Shown one piece after another: positions 54,246 to 63,001 of a stretch of DNA of 64,000 nt (position 1 is its first letter; each line of letters starts with the position of its first letter). This DNA comes from Planotetraspora mira (GTDB lineage Bacteria; Actinomycetota; Actinomycetes; Streptosporangiales; Streptosporangiaceae). The position numbers were made by a program, and so were the translations under genes. Under the pieces are notes generated by a model. The model did not search any database, was not told the DNA's origin, and worked only from the letters and a program-made list of their open reading frames with translations. The stretch is from positions 186,001 to 250,000 of the forward strand of contig NZ_BOOO01000002.1 of the NCBI RefSeq assembly GCF_016863275.1, in the 5' to 3' direction.

Positions 54246-56891
54246 ATGCGGGGGCGTACACCGATGGTTGTCCGGCGCGCGCTGAGTGAGCCACTGCTAC
54301 TGGTCGCGGCACTCGGCTCGGTGCTTCTCGCCACGACCACACTCGTCGCCCTCATGGTCTACGCGGTGTCCGTGACCGAGGACGGCGTCCGCCGGGCGAT
54401 GGAGACCGCTCCGCTCGCCACCCGGGTCGTCACGGTCACCTCCTCCGTCACGGCGGGCGACTTCACCCGGATCGACGGGCTCGTCCGCGAACAGGTCGCC
54501 GCCCGGTTCGGCGACGTGCCGGCCCAGGTGACGTCGAGCGCGCTCTCCGACTCCTACGCGATGCCGGGCCAGGAGAGGGCTGAGCGGCCCGAGCTGACCA
54601 GGTTCGCCACCTATGAGGGCCTCGACCGGCACTCCACACTCCTCAGCGGAACCTGGCCGGCGGACGCGGGCGCCGGAACCACCGTCCAGGCGTCGGTGTC
54701 CGAGGCCGCCGCCCGGGCGATGAGCCTGTCGGCCGGTGACCGGCTCAGGGTCGTGGGGCGGCTCGACGGCCGACCGGTCACCGTGCGGATCACGGGAGTG
54801 TTCCGTCCCGGCGACCCGTACGGCGACGGCGGCATCGGTGACGAGCTGCTCCTGGCAGGCGTCCAGAACGGCGACTACACCACCTACGGCCCGCTCGTCG
54901 TGTCCGCCGGCACCTTCCTGGACCGGTTCACCACGTCCGTCTCCGCGAGCTGGCATGCCGTACCCGATCTGAGCGGCCTCCCCCGGGAGCGGCTGCGCCC
55001 CTTCGCCGGGTCGGTCGCCGCGATCGAACCGGGGGTCAGGTCGAGCTGTACCGACTGCACCGTCACCAGCCTCCTGCCCGACATGCTCACCCAGCTCGAC
55101 CGGGCGGCCCTGGTGGCGCGCTCGACGATGCTCGTCCCGGTCCTGCAACTGCTGCTCCTCGCGGCCTACGCGCTGACGCTCACCGCCCGCCTGCTGTCGG
55201 ACCACCGGCAGATGGAGGTCGCGCTGCTCCGGTCGAGAGGCGGCGGCTCGATCCGCCTCGCCGTACTGGCCGGAGGCGAGGCGCTGCTGGTCGCCCTGCC
55301 CTGCGCCGTCGCGGCGCCGTTCCTCGCACCCGTCCTGCTCCGGCTGACCAGCTCGACCGACGTACGGCTCTCGCCGCCGTCGGCGCCGGCCATGTTCGCG
55401 GTCTCCGCGGCCGTGGCGCTGGCCTGCGCCGTGCTCCTGGCGCTGCCCGCCATCAGGAGCGCCCGCCGCACCTACGTCGAGGAACGCGGGGCGCGGGGCC
55501 GCGGAGCGCGACAGGGCATCCTCCAGAGAGCGGGCGCCGACCTGGTGCTGCTCGTGCTGGCCGGGCTCGCGATCTGGCAGTTGCGCCACTACGGCGCGCC
55601 GGTGACCTCTACGGCGGGCGGCGGCCTGGGGATCGACCCGCTGATCGTGGCGGGACCGGCGCTCGCGCTGCTCTGCGGAGGGATGCTCGGCCTTCGCCTG
55701 CTCGCACCGGCGTCGGCCCTCGTGGAGCGGCTCACCGCGCGCGGCACCGGGCTCGCCTCGGCTCTCGGGTCGCGCCAGGTGAGCCGGCGCCCGACCCGGT
55801 ACTCCGGCCCCACCCTGTTGCTGACCATGGCGATCGCCATCGGAGTGCTCTCCCTGGCCACGGGCTCGACCTGGCGGGCGTCCCAGGACGACCAGGCCCG
55901 GCACCTGGCCGGAGCCGATCTCCGGATCGCGGTGCCCCCGGGAGGCGACGCCAGGGAGTCGGCCTACGAGTCGTTGCCCGGAGTGACCGCCGTGACCGGC
56001 GTCCACCGGAGTGTGGCGTCCATGGGCGGCGGCGACGTCACCCTCCTCGGCGCCGACGCCGCGAAACTGGGCACGATCATGTTGCTGCGGCCCGACCTGT
56101 CGGACGCCCCGCTCGCCACGCTGACCTCACGGCTTCAGCAGAAGGGCGCGGCGCTGCCGGTCGTGGTCACCCCCGGCCTGGCCCAGCTCAAGACGATCAC
56201 GATCGGCTCGCAGGTGGTGCCCGTCCACGTGGCGGGGACGATCGCCGCCATGCCCGGCACGGCCGCGGGGACCCCCGCCGTGCTCGCCGACCTGTCGGCG
56301 TTACGGGCGGCGAAGGTCCCCCGCGATCCCACGGAATGGTGGATCTCCATCAGCGGCCATGACACCTCGCGTGCGGTGACCGCACTGGGGGCGGATCCCG
56401 CGGAGACCGTCACCGATCTGGGCGCGCTCGCCCGGCGGCTCGGTGCCGACCCGCTGGCGGCCGGCCTCCAGGGGGCGTTGACGCTCGGCTTCGCCGCCGC
56501 CCTGGCGTTCGCGCTGCTGGGCTTCCTCGTCAACGCGGCGGTGTCGGCCAGAGAACGCCGGGCGGAGTTCGCCCTGCTGAGGGCGCTCGGCGTGACCTTC
56601 CGCCAGATGATCGCCCTACTGGCGGTCGAGCAGTCGTTCGTCATCGCCCTTTCCCTGGCGGGCGGAGTCCTCCTCGCGGGGGTCGTCGCCGCCGTCGTGG
56701 TGCCGGCCATCGTGCTGACCGGGCAGGCGACCGCCGTCACGCCCCCGGTCCTGCTGGACATCCCGTGGCCGACCGTGGCCGTCCTCATCCTGACGATCAC
56801 GGTGAGCCTCCTGGTGGTGGTCGGCGGCCTGGCCCGGTCGCTGCACCGGCGGGGACCGGGCGGCGTGCTGCGAACCGGGGAGGACCGATGA
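54246..56891 (+). CDS. FtsX-like ABC transporter permease 1
   Basis: 881 residues. MacB/FtsX architecture in duplicate: N-terminal helix (LLLVAALGSVLLATTTLVAL), a large outside domain to about residue 290, three helices (LQLLLLAAYALTLTARLLSD, AVLAGGEALLVALPCAVAAP), a helix pair around 420-490, a second outside domain (550-740) and a final three-helix bundle (GFAAALAFALLGFLVNAAVS, REFALLRALGVTFRQMIALL-like). RSRGGGSIRLAVLAGGEALL and RRAEFALLRALGVTFRQM are the coupling-helix segments. First gene of a four-gene operon; ATGA overlap with the next. Confidence 0.9.
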   Translation: MRGRTPMVVRRALSEPLLLVAALGSVLLATTTLVALMVYAVSVTEDGVRRAMETAPLATRVVTVTSSVTAGDFTRIDGLVREQVAARFGDVPAQVTSSALSDSYAMPGQERAERPELTRFATYEGLDRHSTLLSGTWPADAGAGTTVQASVSEAAARAMSLSAGDRLRVVGRLDGRPVTVRITGVFRPGDPYGDGGIGDELLLAGVQNGDYTTYGPLVVSAGTFLDRFTTSVSASWHAVPDLSGLPRERLRPFAGSVAAIEPGVRSSCTDCTVTSLLPDMLTQLDRAALVARSTMLVPVLQLLLLAAYALTLTARLLSDHRQMEVALLRSRGGGSIRLAVLAGGEALLVALPCAVAAPFLAPVLLRLTSSTDVRLSPPSAPAMFAVSAAVALACAVLLALPAIRSARRTYVEERGARGRGARQGILQRAGADLVLLVLAGLAIWQLRHYGAPVTSTAGGGLGIDPLIVAGPALALLCGGMLGLRLLAPASALVERLTARGTGLASALGSRQVSRRPTRYSGPTLLLTMAIAIGVLSLATGSTWRASQDDQARHLAGADLRIAVPPGGDARESAYESLPGVTAVTGVHRSVASMGGGDVTLLGADAAKLGTIMLLRPDLSDAPLATLTSRLQQKGAALPVVVTPGLAQLKTITIGSQVVPVHVAGTIAAMPGTAAGTPAVLADLSALRAAKVPRDPTEWWISISGHDTSRAVTALGADPAETVTDLGALARRLGADPLAAGLQGALTLGFAAALAFALLGFLVNAAVSARERRAEFALLRALGVTFRQMIALLAVEQSFVIALSLAGGVLLAGVVAAVVVPAIVLTGQATAVTPPVLLDIPWPTVAVLILTITVSLLVVVGGLARSLHRRGPGGVLRTGEDR

Positions 56892-59380
56892 TCCGGCTGC
56901 TGGCGGCCCACCGGGGCGTGGCGGCCCTGCTGGCCGCGCTGGTGCTGAGTGTCTCCCTGCTCGTGGCGGCCCTTCCCCGGATGCTGGAGGCGTCCTACGA
57001 CGAGGGCGCCCAGCGGCTTCTGTCGAACTCGCCCCCGCAGCTCACGTCGCTCGGCGTGGTCCTGAGCACGAGCTACTACGCCGAGCCGCTGGGCAGCATC
57101 GAGCAGGTCGTCGCGAAGGACGACGACTGGCGCGCGGAACTCCCTCCCGCCCTGCGGCAGGTGACGAACGCCGAGAAGCTGTTCAGCGTCGAAACCGAGC
57201 GGCAGCGGATCCTCAACAGGCGCAACGAGCATCTGACGCTCGCATGGGTCTCCTCCGCCGAATCCGCCGTCCGCTACGTCAAGGGCCGCCCGCCCGGGCC
57301 CAGGAAGGGCACCCGGTTCGACGTCGGCCTCGCCGCACCCGCGGCCGCGGAAGTCGGCATCAAGGTGGGTGACGTCCTCCGACTCGACGGCTTCTCCGCC
57401 AAGGTCACCGGACTGTATGAGCCGGTGACCGGCGCCAAGGCGTTCTGGGCCCACTACGACAGCCTCGGCCGTGTCATCAGGGCGCTCCCCGTCGGGGCGA
57501 TGGAAGAGCAGATGTACCTCGCCGGCCTCACCGACGGCGACAGCGTGGCGACCATGAACACCAAGCGGACTTACCAGTGGTTCATGACCGTGAAGTCCGG
57601 CGCGGTCACGGCCCGCAACGCGGAAGCCGTGCGCACCGGGGTCGCCGACTTCCGCTACCGCATCTCCGACAGCGGCTCCGGCATCTCCCTGTCGACCAAC
57701 CTCGACCGGCTCATGACGCAGTTCCTGGACCGGCTCGCCCTGACGCGGACGCTCATCGCGGTGCTCCTCGGCGGCCTCATCGTGGTCTGTGCCGGCACGA
57801 TCGCGCTCGCCGTACGCCTGCTCACCGAACGCGTACGCGGCGACCTCGCCTTGATGCGCGCCCGCGGCGCCTCGCTCCGGCAGGTCACCCTCATGGGCAC
57901 CGGAGCGGCCGCCCTCATGGCCGTGCCCGCGGCTCTCATCGGCTACCTGGTCTCCTTCGCCGTACCGGGGCCCGTCACGCCGATCGTCCACATCGGGCCC
58001 GCGCTGCTCGCCCTGGCGGCCGTCTGCTTCTGCGCCGTCTGGGTGGCCGGCGCACACCGGAAACCGCTGGACCAGCGCAGAGACGACATCGTGGCGGCGC
58101 GGCCCTCTCCACGGCGGATCGCCATGGAGGTGCTCGTGGTCGCGCTGGGCGTGGGAGGCGTGCAACTGCTGCGCACCCGCGGGCTCGGCACCGACGACCC
58201 GCTCCTCTCGCTGGCTCCCCTGCTTCTCGCCCTCGCCGCCGCGGTCGTGACGTTGCGGGTCTATCCCCTGCCGCTCAGGCTGCTGGTACGGCTGACCGCA
58301 CGAGGCCGCAACGCCTCCTCGTATCTGGGCCTGACCATGGCGGCGCGTGCGGCGGCGGGCGTCGCGCTGCCCGTGCTGGCGCTGCTTCCCGCCCTGTCCA
58401 TCGGCGCGTACGGCTCGGCCACCGTGCAGGGCATCGACACCGCCCAGCGGCAGGCCGCGTGGCAGATGATCGGCGCGGAGATCCGGGTGGAGGTGGATCG
58501 GGACACCCCCACCGGCCTGGTGGAAGAACTACGGCGGACACCGGGCGTGAACGCGGTGGTGCCGGCCTCCGTGGGCTCGATCACCGCCGATGTGGGCTTC
58601 CGCGGGCTTCCGGCAATCGTGGTCGCCGTCGATCTGGAGGCCTACCGCCGGCTGGTCGCCGGCAGCCCGCTGACCTTGCCGCGCGCGCCGGGCTCCGGAG
58701 CCCTCATCACCCGCGGTCTGTCCGCCATGTCGAGCTTCGACATCACCTGGCCGAAGCACATGACCGTGGTGCCGAAGGGCATCGTCACGTCGTTCCCCGG
58801 CGTGGACGTCGCGGGTCAGGATCTCATCGTCGTCCCCGCTGTCGCCGGGAAGGCCAACACCCTGCTCATCAGCGGAGACGCCGAGGCCGTCAGGTCGGTG
58901 GTCAAGGCCGGGATGCCGTCGGGCGCCGTGATCAGGACCGTGGACGGGGCGCTCGACGGCATCGCGGATGAACCGCTCGCGTCGGCACTCGTCACCGGCC
59001 TGTGGGTGGTCACCCTCGCACTCGCCGTGTACGCGCTGATCGGCGTGGCCATCGCCTTCGTGTCCCGCGCGCCGGAGCGTGCCCGGGCCCATGCGCTGCT
59101 GGCCGTGCTCGGCCTGACCGGACGGCAGGCGAGGGTCCTCACCCTCCTGGAGGTGACCCCGCTGCTCCTGCTGACGACCTGCGCGGGGGTCGCCCTGGGC
59201 ATCGGCCTGCCCTCATTGCTCGGAGCGGGCGTCGACCTGGCGGCCTACGCGGGCCTGCCGGACGGCGCCCCGTCGCTCGCCCCGCAGACGCCCGCGCTGC
59301 TGTTCGCGGCCGGCGTCGCGCTCATCGCCCTCGTAGGCTCCTACCTTGGAGGTGGCCATGCCAAGTCTGGCCGATCTTGA
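56888..59380 (+). CDS. FtsX-like ABC transporter permease 2
   Basis: 830 residues with the same layout as permease 1: one N-terminal helix (ALLAALVLSVSLLVAALPRM), outside domain to about residue 280, helices with coupling segment GDLALMRARGASLRQVTLMG, second outside domain and final helices (ARAHALLAVLGLTGRQARVL). It is probably the second half of a heterodimeric exporter. The ATG at 56888 overlaps the previous stop; its 3' end overlaps the ATPase gene by 23 bp. Confidence 0.9.
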   Translation: MIRLLAAHRGVAALLAALVLSVSLLVAALPRMLEASYDEGAQRLLSNSPPQLTSLGVVLSTSYYAEPLGSIEQVVAKDDDWRAELPPALRQVTNAEKLFSVETERQRILNRRNEHLTLAWVSSAESAVRYVKGRPPGPRKGTRFDVGLAAPAAAEVGIKVGDVLRLDGFSAKVTGLYEPVTGAKAFWAHYDSLGRVIRALPVGAMEEQMYLAGLTDGDSVATMNTKRTYQWFMTVKSGAVTARNAEAVRTGVADFRYRISDSGSGISLSTNLDRLMTQFLDRLALTRTLIAVLLGGLIVVCAGTIALAVRLLTERVRGDLALMRARGASLRQVTLMGTGAAALMAVPAALIGYLVSFAVPGPVTPIVHIGPALLALAAVCFCAVWVAGAHRKPLDQRRDDIVAARPSPRRIAMEVLVVALGVGGVQLLRTRGLGTDDPLLSLAPLLLALAAAVVTLRVYPLPLRLLVRLTARGRNASSYLGLTMAARAAAGVALPVLALLPALSIGAYGSATVQGIDTAQRQAAWQMIGAEIRVEVDRDTPTGLVEELRRTPGVNAVVPASVGSITADVGFRGLPAIVVAVDLEAYRRLVAGSPLTLPRAPGSGALITRGLSAMSSFDITWPKHMTVVPKGIVTSFPGVDVAGQDLIVVPAVAGKANTLLISGDAEAVRSVVKAGMPSGAVIRTVDGALDGIADEPLASALVTGLWVVTLALAVYALIGVAIAFVSRAPERARAHALLAVLGLTGRQARVLTLLEVTPLLLLTTCAGVALGIGLPSLLGAGVDLAAYAGLPDGAPSLAPQTPALLFAAGVALIALVGSYLGGGHAKSGRS

Positions 59381-60311
59381 GGCGCAGGCGGGAGTCACAC
59401 GTCCCGCCTTCGGTGAAAACGCCCATATCCTGTGCGACAACCTGGTTCGCATCTACAAGACCGAAGGCTCCTCCCGTGGCTCTGATCGGAGCGCCGCGGT
59501 CGAGGTGGTCGCCCTGCAGGGCCTCGACCTGCTGATCGACAAGGGTGAGCTGATCGCCATCGTGGGCGCGTCGGGCTCGGGCAAGTCCACCCTGCTCAAC
59601 GTGCTCTCGGGGCTCGACATCCCGACCGCCGGGCTGGCCCGCGTCGCCGGGATGGACCTGCTGTCGATGACCTCCCGCGACCGGCTGCGCTTCCGCCGCT
59701 CCATCGTGGGGTTCATCTGGCAGCAGACGGCGCGCAACCTCCTGCCGTACCTGACCGCGCGGGAGAACGTGACGCTCCCGATGCGGCTGGCCGGCCGCAA
59801 GGTCGACAAGGCACGGGCCGGCGACCTGCTGGAGCTTCTGGGCGTCGCCGAATGCGCCGCCCGGCGGCCCGGCGAGTTGTCCGGCGGCCAGCAGCAGCGG
59901 GTCGCCATCGCCGTGGCCCTGGCCAACTCCCCCGAGGTGATCCTCGCCGACGAGCCGACGGGCGAGCTCGACAGCGACACCTCCGAGGACGTCTTCGCCG
60001 CCCTCCGCGGCGCCAACCGCGAGCTCGGCGTCACCTGCGTCATCGTGACCCACGACCCGACGGTGTCGGAACAGGTGGACCGCACCATCGGCATCCGCGA
60101 CGGGCGCACGTCGAGCGAGACGCTGCGCCGCACGTCACAGGACGGCGGGGTGATCGCGGAAGAGTACGCCGTGCTTGACCGCGCCGGCCGTCTGCAGCTC
60201 CCCCGGGACTTCATGAACGAACTCGAGATGGAGCGCCGGGTCCGGCTGGAGCTCGAACGCGACCACATCGGAGTATGGCCGGCCGATCGCGAAGGTGAGC
60301 CGAATGACTGA
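59358..60311 (+). CDS. ABC transporter ATP-binding protein 1 (LolD/MacB type)
   Basis: 317 residues. Walker A IVGASGSGKSTLLNVLSGLD, Q-loop FIWQQTARNLLPYLTARENV, signature LSGGQQQRVAIAVALANSPE, Walker B VILADEPTGELDSDTSE, H-loop VIVTHDPTVSEQVDR. It is longer than usual owing to N- and C-terminal extensions (QLPRDFMNELEMERRVRLEL). GGAGG 5 bp before ATG 59358 sets the start inside the permease gene. Confidence 0.93.
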   Translation: MPSLADLEAQAGVTRPAFGENAHILCDNLVRIYKTEGSSRGSDRSAAVEVVALQGLDLLIDKGELIAIVGASGSGKSTLLNVLSGLDIPTAGLARVAGMDLLSMTSRDRLRFRRSIVGFIWQQTARNLLPYLTARENVTLPMRLAGRKVDKARAGDLLELLGVAECAARRPGELSGGQQQRVAIAVALANSPEVILADEPTGELDSDTSEDVFAALRGANRELGVTCVIVTHDPTVSEQVDRTIGIRDGRTSSETLRRTSQDGGVIAEEYAVLDRAGRLQLPRDFMNELEMERRVRLELERDHIGVWPADREGEPND

Positions 60312-60990
60312 GCCGCTGGTCGTCGTAAAGGGTCTGCGCAAGACCTACCAGAAGGGCCCCAAGGAGGTCGCGGCGCTGAAGGACGTCTCGTTCGAGGCGT
60401 TCCCCGGCGAGCTGATCGCCATCAAGGGACGGTCGGGCTCGGGCAAGACCACCCTGCTCAACCTGGTGGGCGGGCTGGACCGGCCGGACGCGGGGCAGGT
60501 CACCATCGCGGGCCGCTCCGTCACCGGCATGGCGGAGTCCGGCCTGGTGGAGCTGCGCCGGGACGTGGTCGGGTTCGTCTTCCAGACGTTCGGCCTGGTG
60601 CCGGTGTTGTCGGCGGCCGAGAACGTGGGCGTGCCGCTCCGGCTCGCGAAGGCTGCGGCGCAGGAGCGCGAGGAACGCGTCCGGGTGCTGCTGACGCTGG
60701 TGGGGCTGGCCGATCACGTCAACCAGCGGCCCTACGAGCTGTCCGGCGGTCAGCAGCAGCGGGTGGCGATCGCCCGAGCTCTGGCCAACCGGCCGCGCGT
60801 CCTCATCGCCGACGAGCCGACCGGGCAGCTCGACTCGCAGACGGCACGCCAGATCATGGAGCTGATCCGTGCCCTGGTCAGGAGCGAGGGGGTCACCGCC
60901 GTCGTCGCGACGCACGACCTCGGCCTGATCGCGCTGGCCGACCGGGTGCTCGAACTGCGCGACGGCCTGCTCGAGGAGGCCGCCTCCTAG
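60304..60990 (+). CDS. ABC transporter ATP-binding protein 2 (LolD/MacB type)
   Basis: 228 residues, standard length: Walker A IKGRSGSGKTTLLNLVGGLD, FVFQTFGLVPVLSAAENVGV, signature YELSGGQQQRVAIARALANR, Walker B VLIADEPTGQLDSQT, H-loop VVATHDLGLIALADR. The 8-bp overlap with ATPase 1 indicates coupling. Two ATPases plus two permeases give an asymmetric export complex; the cargo is unknown. Confidence 0.93.
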   Translation: MTEPLVVVKGLRKTYQKGPKEVAALKDVSFEAFPGELIAIKGRSGSGKTTLLNLVGGLDRPDAGQVTIAGRSVTGMAESGLVELRRDVVGFVFQTFGLVPVLSAAENVGVPLRLAKAAAQEREERVRVLLTLVGLADHVNQRPYELSGGQQQRVAIARALANRPRVLIADEPTGQLDSQTARQIMELIRALVRSEGVTAVVATHDLGLIALADRVLELRDGLLEEAAS

Positions 60991-60998
60991 CGTGCGGT

Positions 60999-62246
60999 TC
61001 ATCTCTCGGGAGCAGCCACGGGCGTGCCCACTTCGCGGACGTGGTCCGTACGCACTTGAGCCGGGTCCGTACGCTCTCGAGCCGGGTCCGTACGCTCTCG
61101 GACCTCGGGCAGGGCGACGACGGCGAGGTTGACCGAGGCGACGAGCACCGCTGCGGCGATCAGCGGGATCGCAGTCCCCGCCCAGGCGGCGAGGGGAGCC
61201 GCGACGGCGAGACCGATCGGACGCGACGCGAACGAGATCAGCGCGTCGAACGATCCGACCCGGCCGAGCGCCTCCTGCGGGATCCGGCGCTGCATGACGG
61301 TGTCCCACAGCGGGATCAGCAGGCCGAGGCCGAACATGGCGATGAAATAGGCGCACGCGACCACCACGAGCGGCGCCGGAATCGCCAGGGCCACCAGGGG
61401 GACGGCGTAGAGAGCGGCCGAGGCGTTCGCGACAGCGATCGGCCGTGAGATCGGAAGCCTCGGCGCGAGGAAGACGCCCGCGACCGTCGCCACGGTCCCG
61501 GCCTGGGCGATGACGATCCAGGCGGACTCCCCGCCCAGGCTGCGCACCGCGATGATGGGCCCGAGCGTGAGCAGGAAACCGGCGGCGAGGTGCCAGACGC
61601 CGTGACCGAGCAGGCTGGTGAGGAACCATCGGTGCCGCCTGGCCTCACGCCAGCCCTCACGCAGGTCGGCGAGGAAGTGCCGCCGCGGGCCGGCGGGCGG
61701 CGCCGTGACGAGCCCGCCCAGGGTGACGGCCGAGCCGGCGAACAGAATCCCCGTGATCACGAAGGACCAGCCCGGGCCGGCCCAGAGGGTCAGACCTCCG
61801 GCGAGCGCGGGCCCGCCGATCTGGGCGAACCCGTTGACCATCCCCAGTCGCGCGTTAAGCCTCAGCCTCCCGTCGGGCGGAGCCACCGCTACGACCAGTG
61901 GTGACACGGCCGGAATCCCGAACGCCACGGCCACACCCGTCAGTGCCGCCAGTCCGGCGATCTCACCGACGGAGGGATCACCGAGTAGCAGCCTCGCGCC
62001 GATCATCACCTGGGCCGCGCATCGCGCCAGGTCCGCGACGAGGATGACGCGTCTTGGAGGCAGCCGATCCGCCACCACCCCGCCGATCGGCAACAGCAGC
62101 AACATCGGAATCGTCTCGGCGGCGAGCACGATGCCGAGATCGAGCGCCGAGCCGGTGGCCCGGATGACGGCGAGGGTCAGCCCGGTGGGGATGAGTGCGG
62201 TGGCCAGTGCGGCGACCGCCCGTCCGGCGAGGAGTCGAGCAATCAT
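60999..62246 (-). CDS. MFS transporter (efflux type)
   Basis: 415 residues, about 12 hydrophobic segments; N-terminal MIARLLAGRAVAALATALIP and the loop motif GGVVADRLPPRRVILVADLA (motif A) mark the enterobactin exporter-like MFS group. The C-terminal tail repeats RERTDPA (VRERTDPARERTDPAQVRTD), encoded by 21-bp DNA repeats. It is divergent from a MarR gene, which probably represses it. Its end is 8 bp from the end of the ABC operon. Confidence 0.9.
   Translation of the reverse strand: MIARLLAGRAVAALATALIPTGLTLAVIRATGSALDLGIVLAAETIPMLLLLPIGGVVADRLPPRRVILVADLARCAAQVMIGARLLLGDPSVGEIAGLAALTGVAVAFGIPAVSPLVVAVAPPDGRLRLNARLGMVNGFAQIGGPALAGGLTLWAGPGWSFVITGILFAGSAVTLGGLVTAPPAGPRRHFLADLREGWREARRHRWFLTSLLGHGVWHLAAGFLLTLGPIIAVRSLGGESAWIVIAQAGTVATVAGVFLAPRLPISRPIAVANASAALYAVPLVALAIPAPLVVVACAYFIAMFGLGLLIPLWDTVMQRRIPQEALGRVGSFDALISFASRPIGLAVAAPLAAWAGTAIPLIAAAVLVASVNLAVVALPEVRERTDPARERTDPAQVRTDHVREVGTPVAAPER
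61041..61099. repeat. 21-bp tandem repeat in the 3' end of the MFS gene
   Basis: Two perfect 21-bp copies (61058-61078, 61079-61099; core CCGGGTCCGTACGCTCTC) and a partial third (61041-61057). In frame, it codes for the RERTDPA tail on the minus strand. It lies about 40 bp inside the gene end at a convergent junction. Confidence 0.9.
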
Positions 62247-62251
62247 GTTTT

Positions 62252-62295
62252 CGAAGGTATTTCGTCAGCAAACTATTCGTCAACTAAATATATTT
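62252..62295. promoter_or_regulatory. AT-rich operator region between MFS and MarR genes
   Basis: The 66-bp divergent gap is far more AT-rich than its surroundings and holds direct repeats TTCGTCAGCAAA and TTCGTCAACTAAA (starts about 16 bp apart) plus a third TTTCG. It is the probable site for the adjacent MarR protein and overlaps both promoters. Confidence 0.5.
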
Positions 62296-62312
62296 CGCCG
62301 TATGATCGGGAG

Positions 62313-62825
62313 GTGGACGACTCGGTGGACCGGCACATCGCCCGTTGGCGCGGCAAGGCGCCCTTCGACGAACGCGCGGAGGCGATCGTCACCAGGCTGC
62401 AGTTCCTGGTGAAACACCTCTACCGGAGCAAGGACACCGCGCTCGCCGTCGTCGGCCTCCAGGACTTCGAGTTCGAGACGCTGCATCAGCTCGCCTCACG
62501 TGGCGAGCACGGCCGAGCCACTCCCTCAGAGCTCGCCGCGGACCTCAAGCTGTCACCGGCCGGCATGACGGGGCGGCTCGACACCCTGGAGAAGGCCGGC
62601 CTCGTGCGGCGGGTCCGCAGTGAGGAGGACCGCAGGCGCGTGGACGTCGAACTCACCGAACAGGGGCGTGCGACCTGGCTGAGGGCGATGGACGTGCGAG
62701 GAGAGACCGAGACGGACATGGTCGGCGTTCTCACCCCGGCCGAGCAAGATGTGCTGGCCGCACTCCTCAAACGGATGTTGCTGCAGATGGAAGGACCCCA
62801 CGCTCCAGCGGCTCCGGCCGAGTGA
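62313..62825 (+). CDS. MarR-family transcriptional regulator
   Basis: 170 residues. Winged helix: TPSELAADLKLSPAGMTGRL (recognition), then VRRVRSEEDRRRVDVELTEQ (wing). GTG 62313 is the first in-frame start but lies only 1 bp after GGGAGG, so GTG 62325 (VDRHIARW) may be used. Probable repressor of the divergent MFS exporter. Confidence 0.9.
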   Translation: MDDSVDRHIARWRGKAPFDERAEAIVTRLQFLVKHLYRSKDTALAVVGLQDFEFETLHQLASRGEHGRATPSELAADLKLSPAGMTGRLDTLEKAGLVRRVRSEEDRRRVDVELTEQGRATWLRAMDVRGETETDMVGVLTPAEQDVLAALLKRMLLQMEGPHAPAAPAE

Positions 62826-62858
62826 GCTCGCGCCCCGCCAGGATCGGCGGCCGAAGCC

Positions 62859-63001
62859 GGTACGACGGCTCAGCTTGTTCGCGGCCGATACGGAGGCTCG
62901 GCTGTGCTCGAGCGGTACGACGGCTCAGCTTGTTCGCGGGCGGTACGGCGGCTCAGCTGTTCGCGGCCCGCCGGTACGGAGGCTCAGCGGCCGGTACGGC
63001 T
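62859..63001. repeat. About 28-bp tandem repeat running into the end of holA
   Basis: Units with core GGTACGACGGCTCAGC (or close variants) start at 62859, 62887, 62914, 62942, 62973 and 62993; spacing 28, 27, 28, 31 and 20. The later units shorten. The holA stop (62984-62986) lies inside unit 5, so the last few codons of holA are repeat-derived. Confidence 0.88.

Noticed and set aside
60304-62246. Mobile element bringing the transport block
   Set aside because: I found no transposase, integrase, terminal repeats or att-like duplication around 54.1-62.9 kb.
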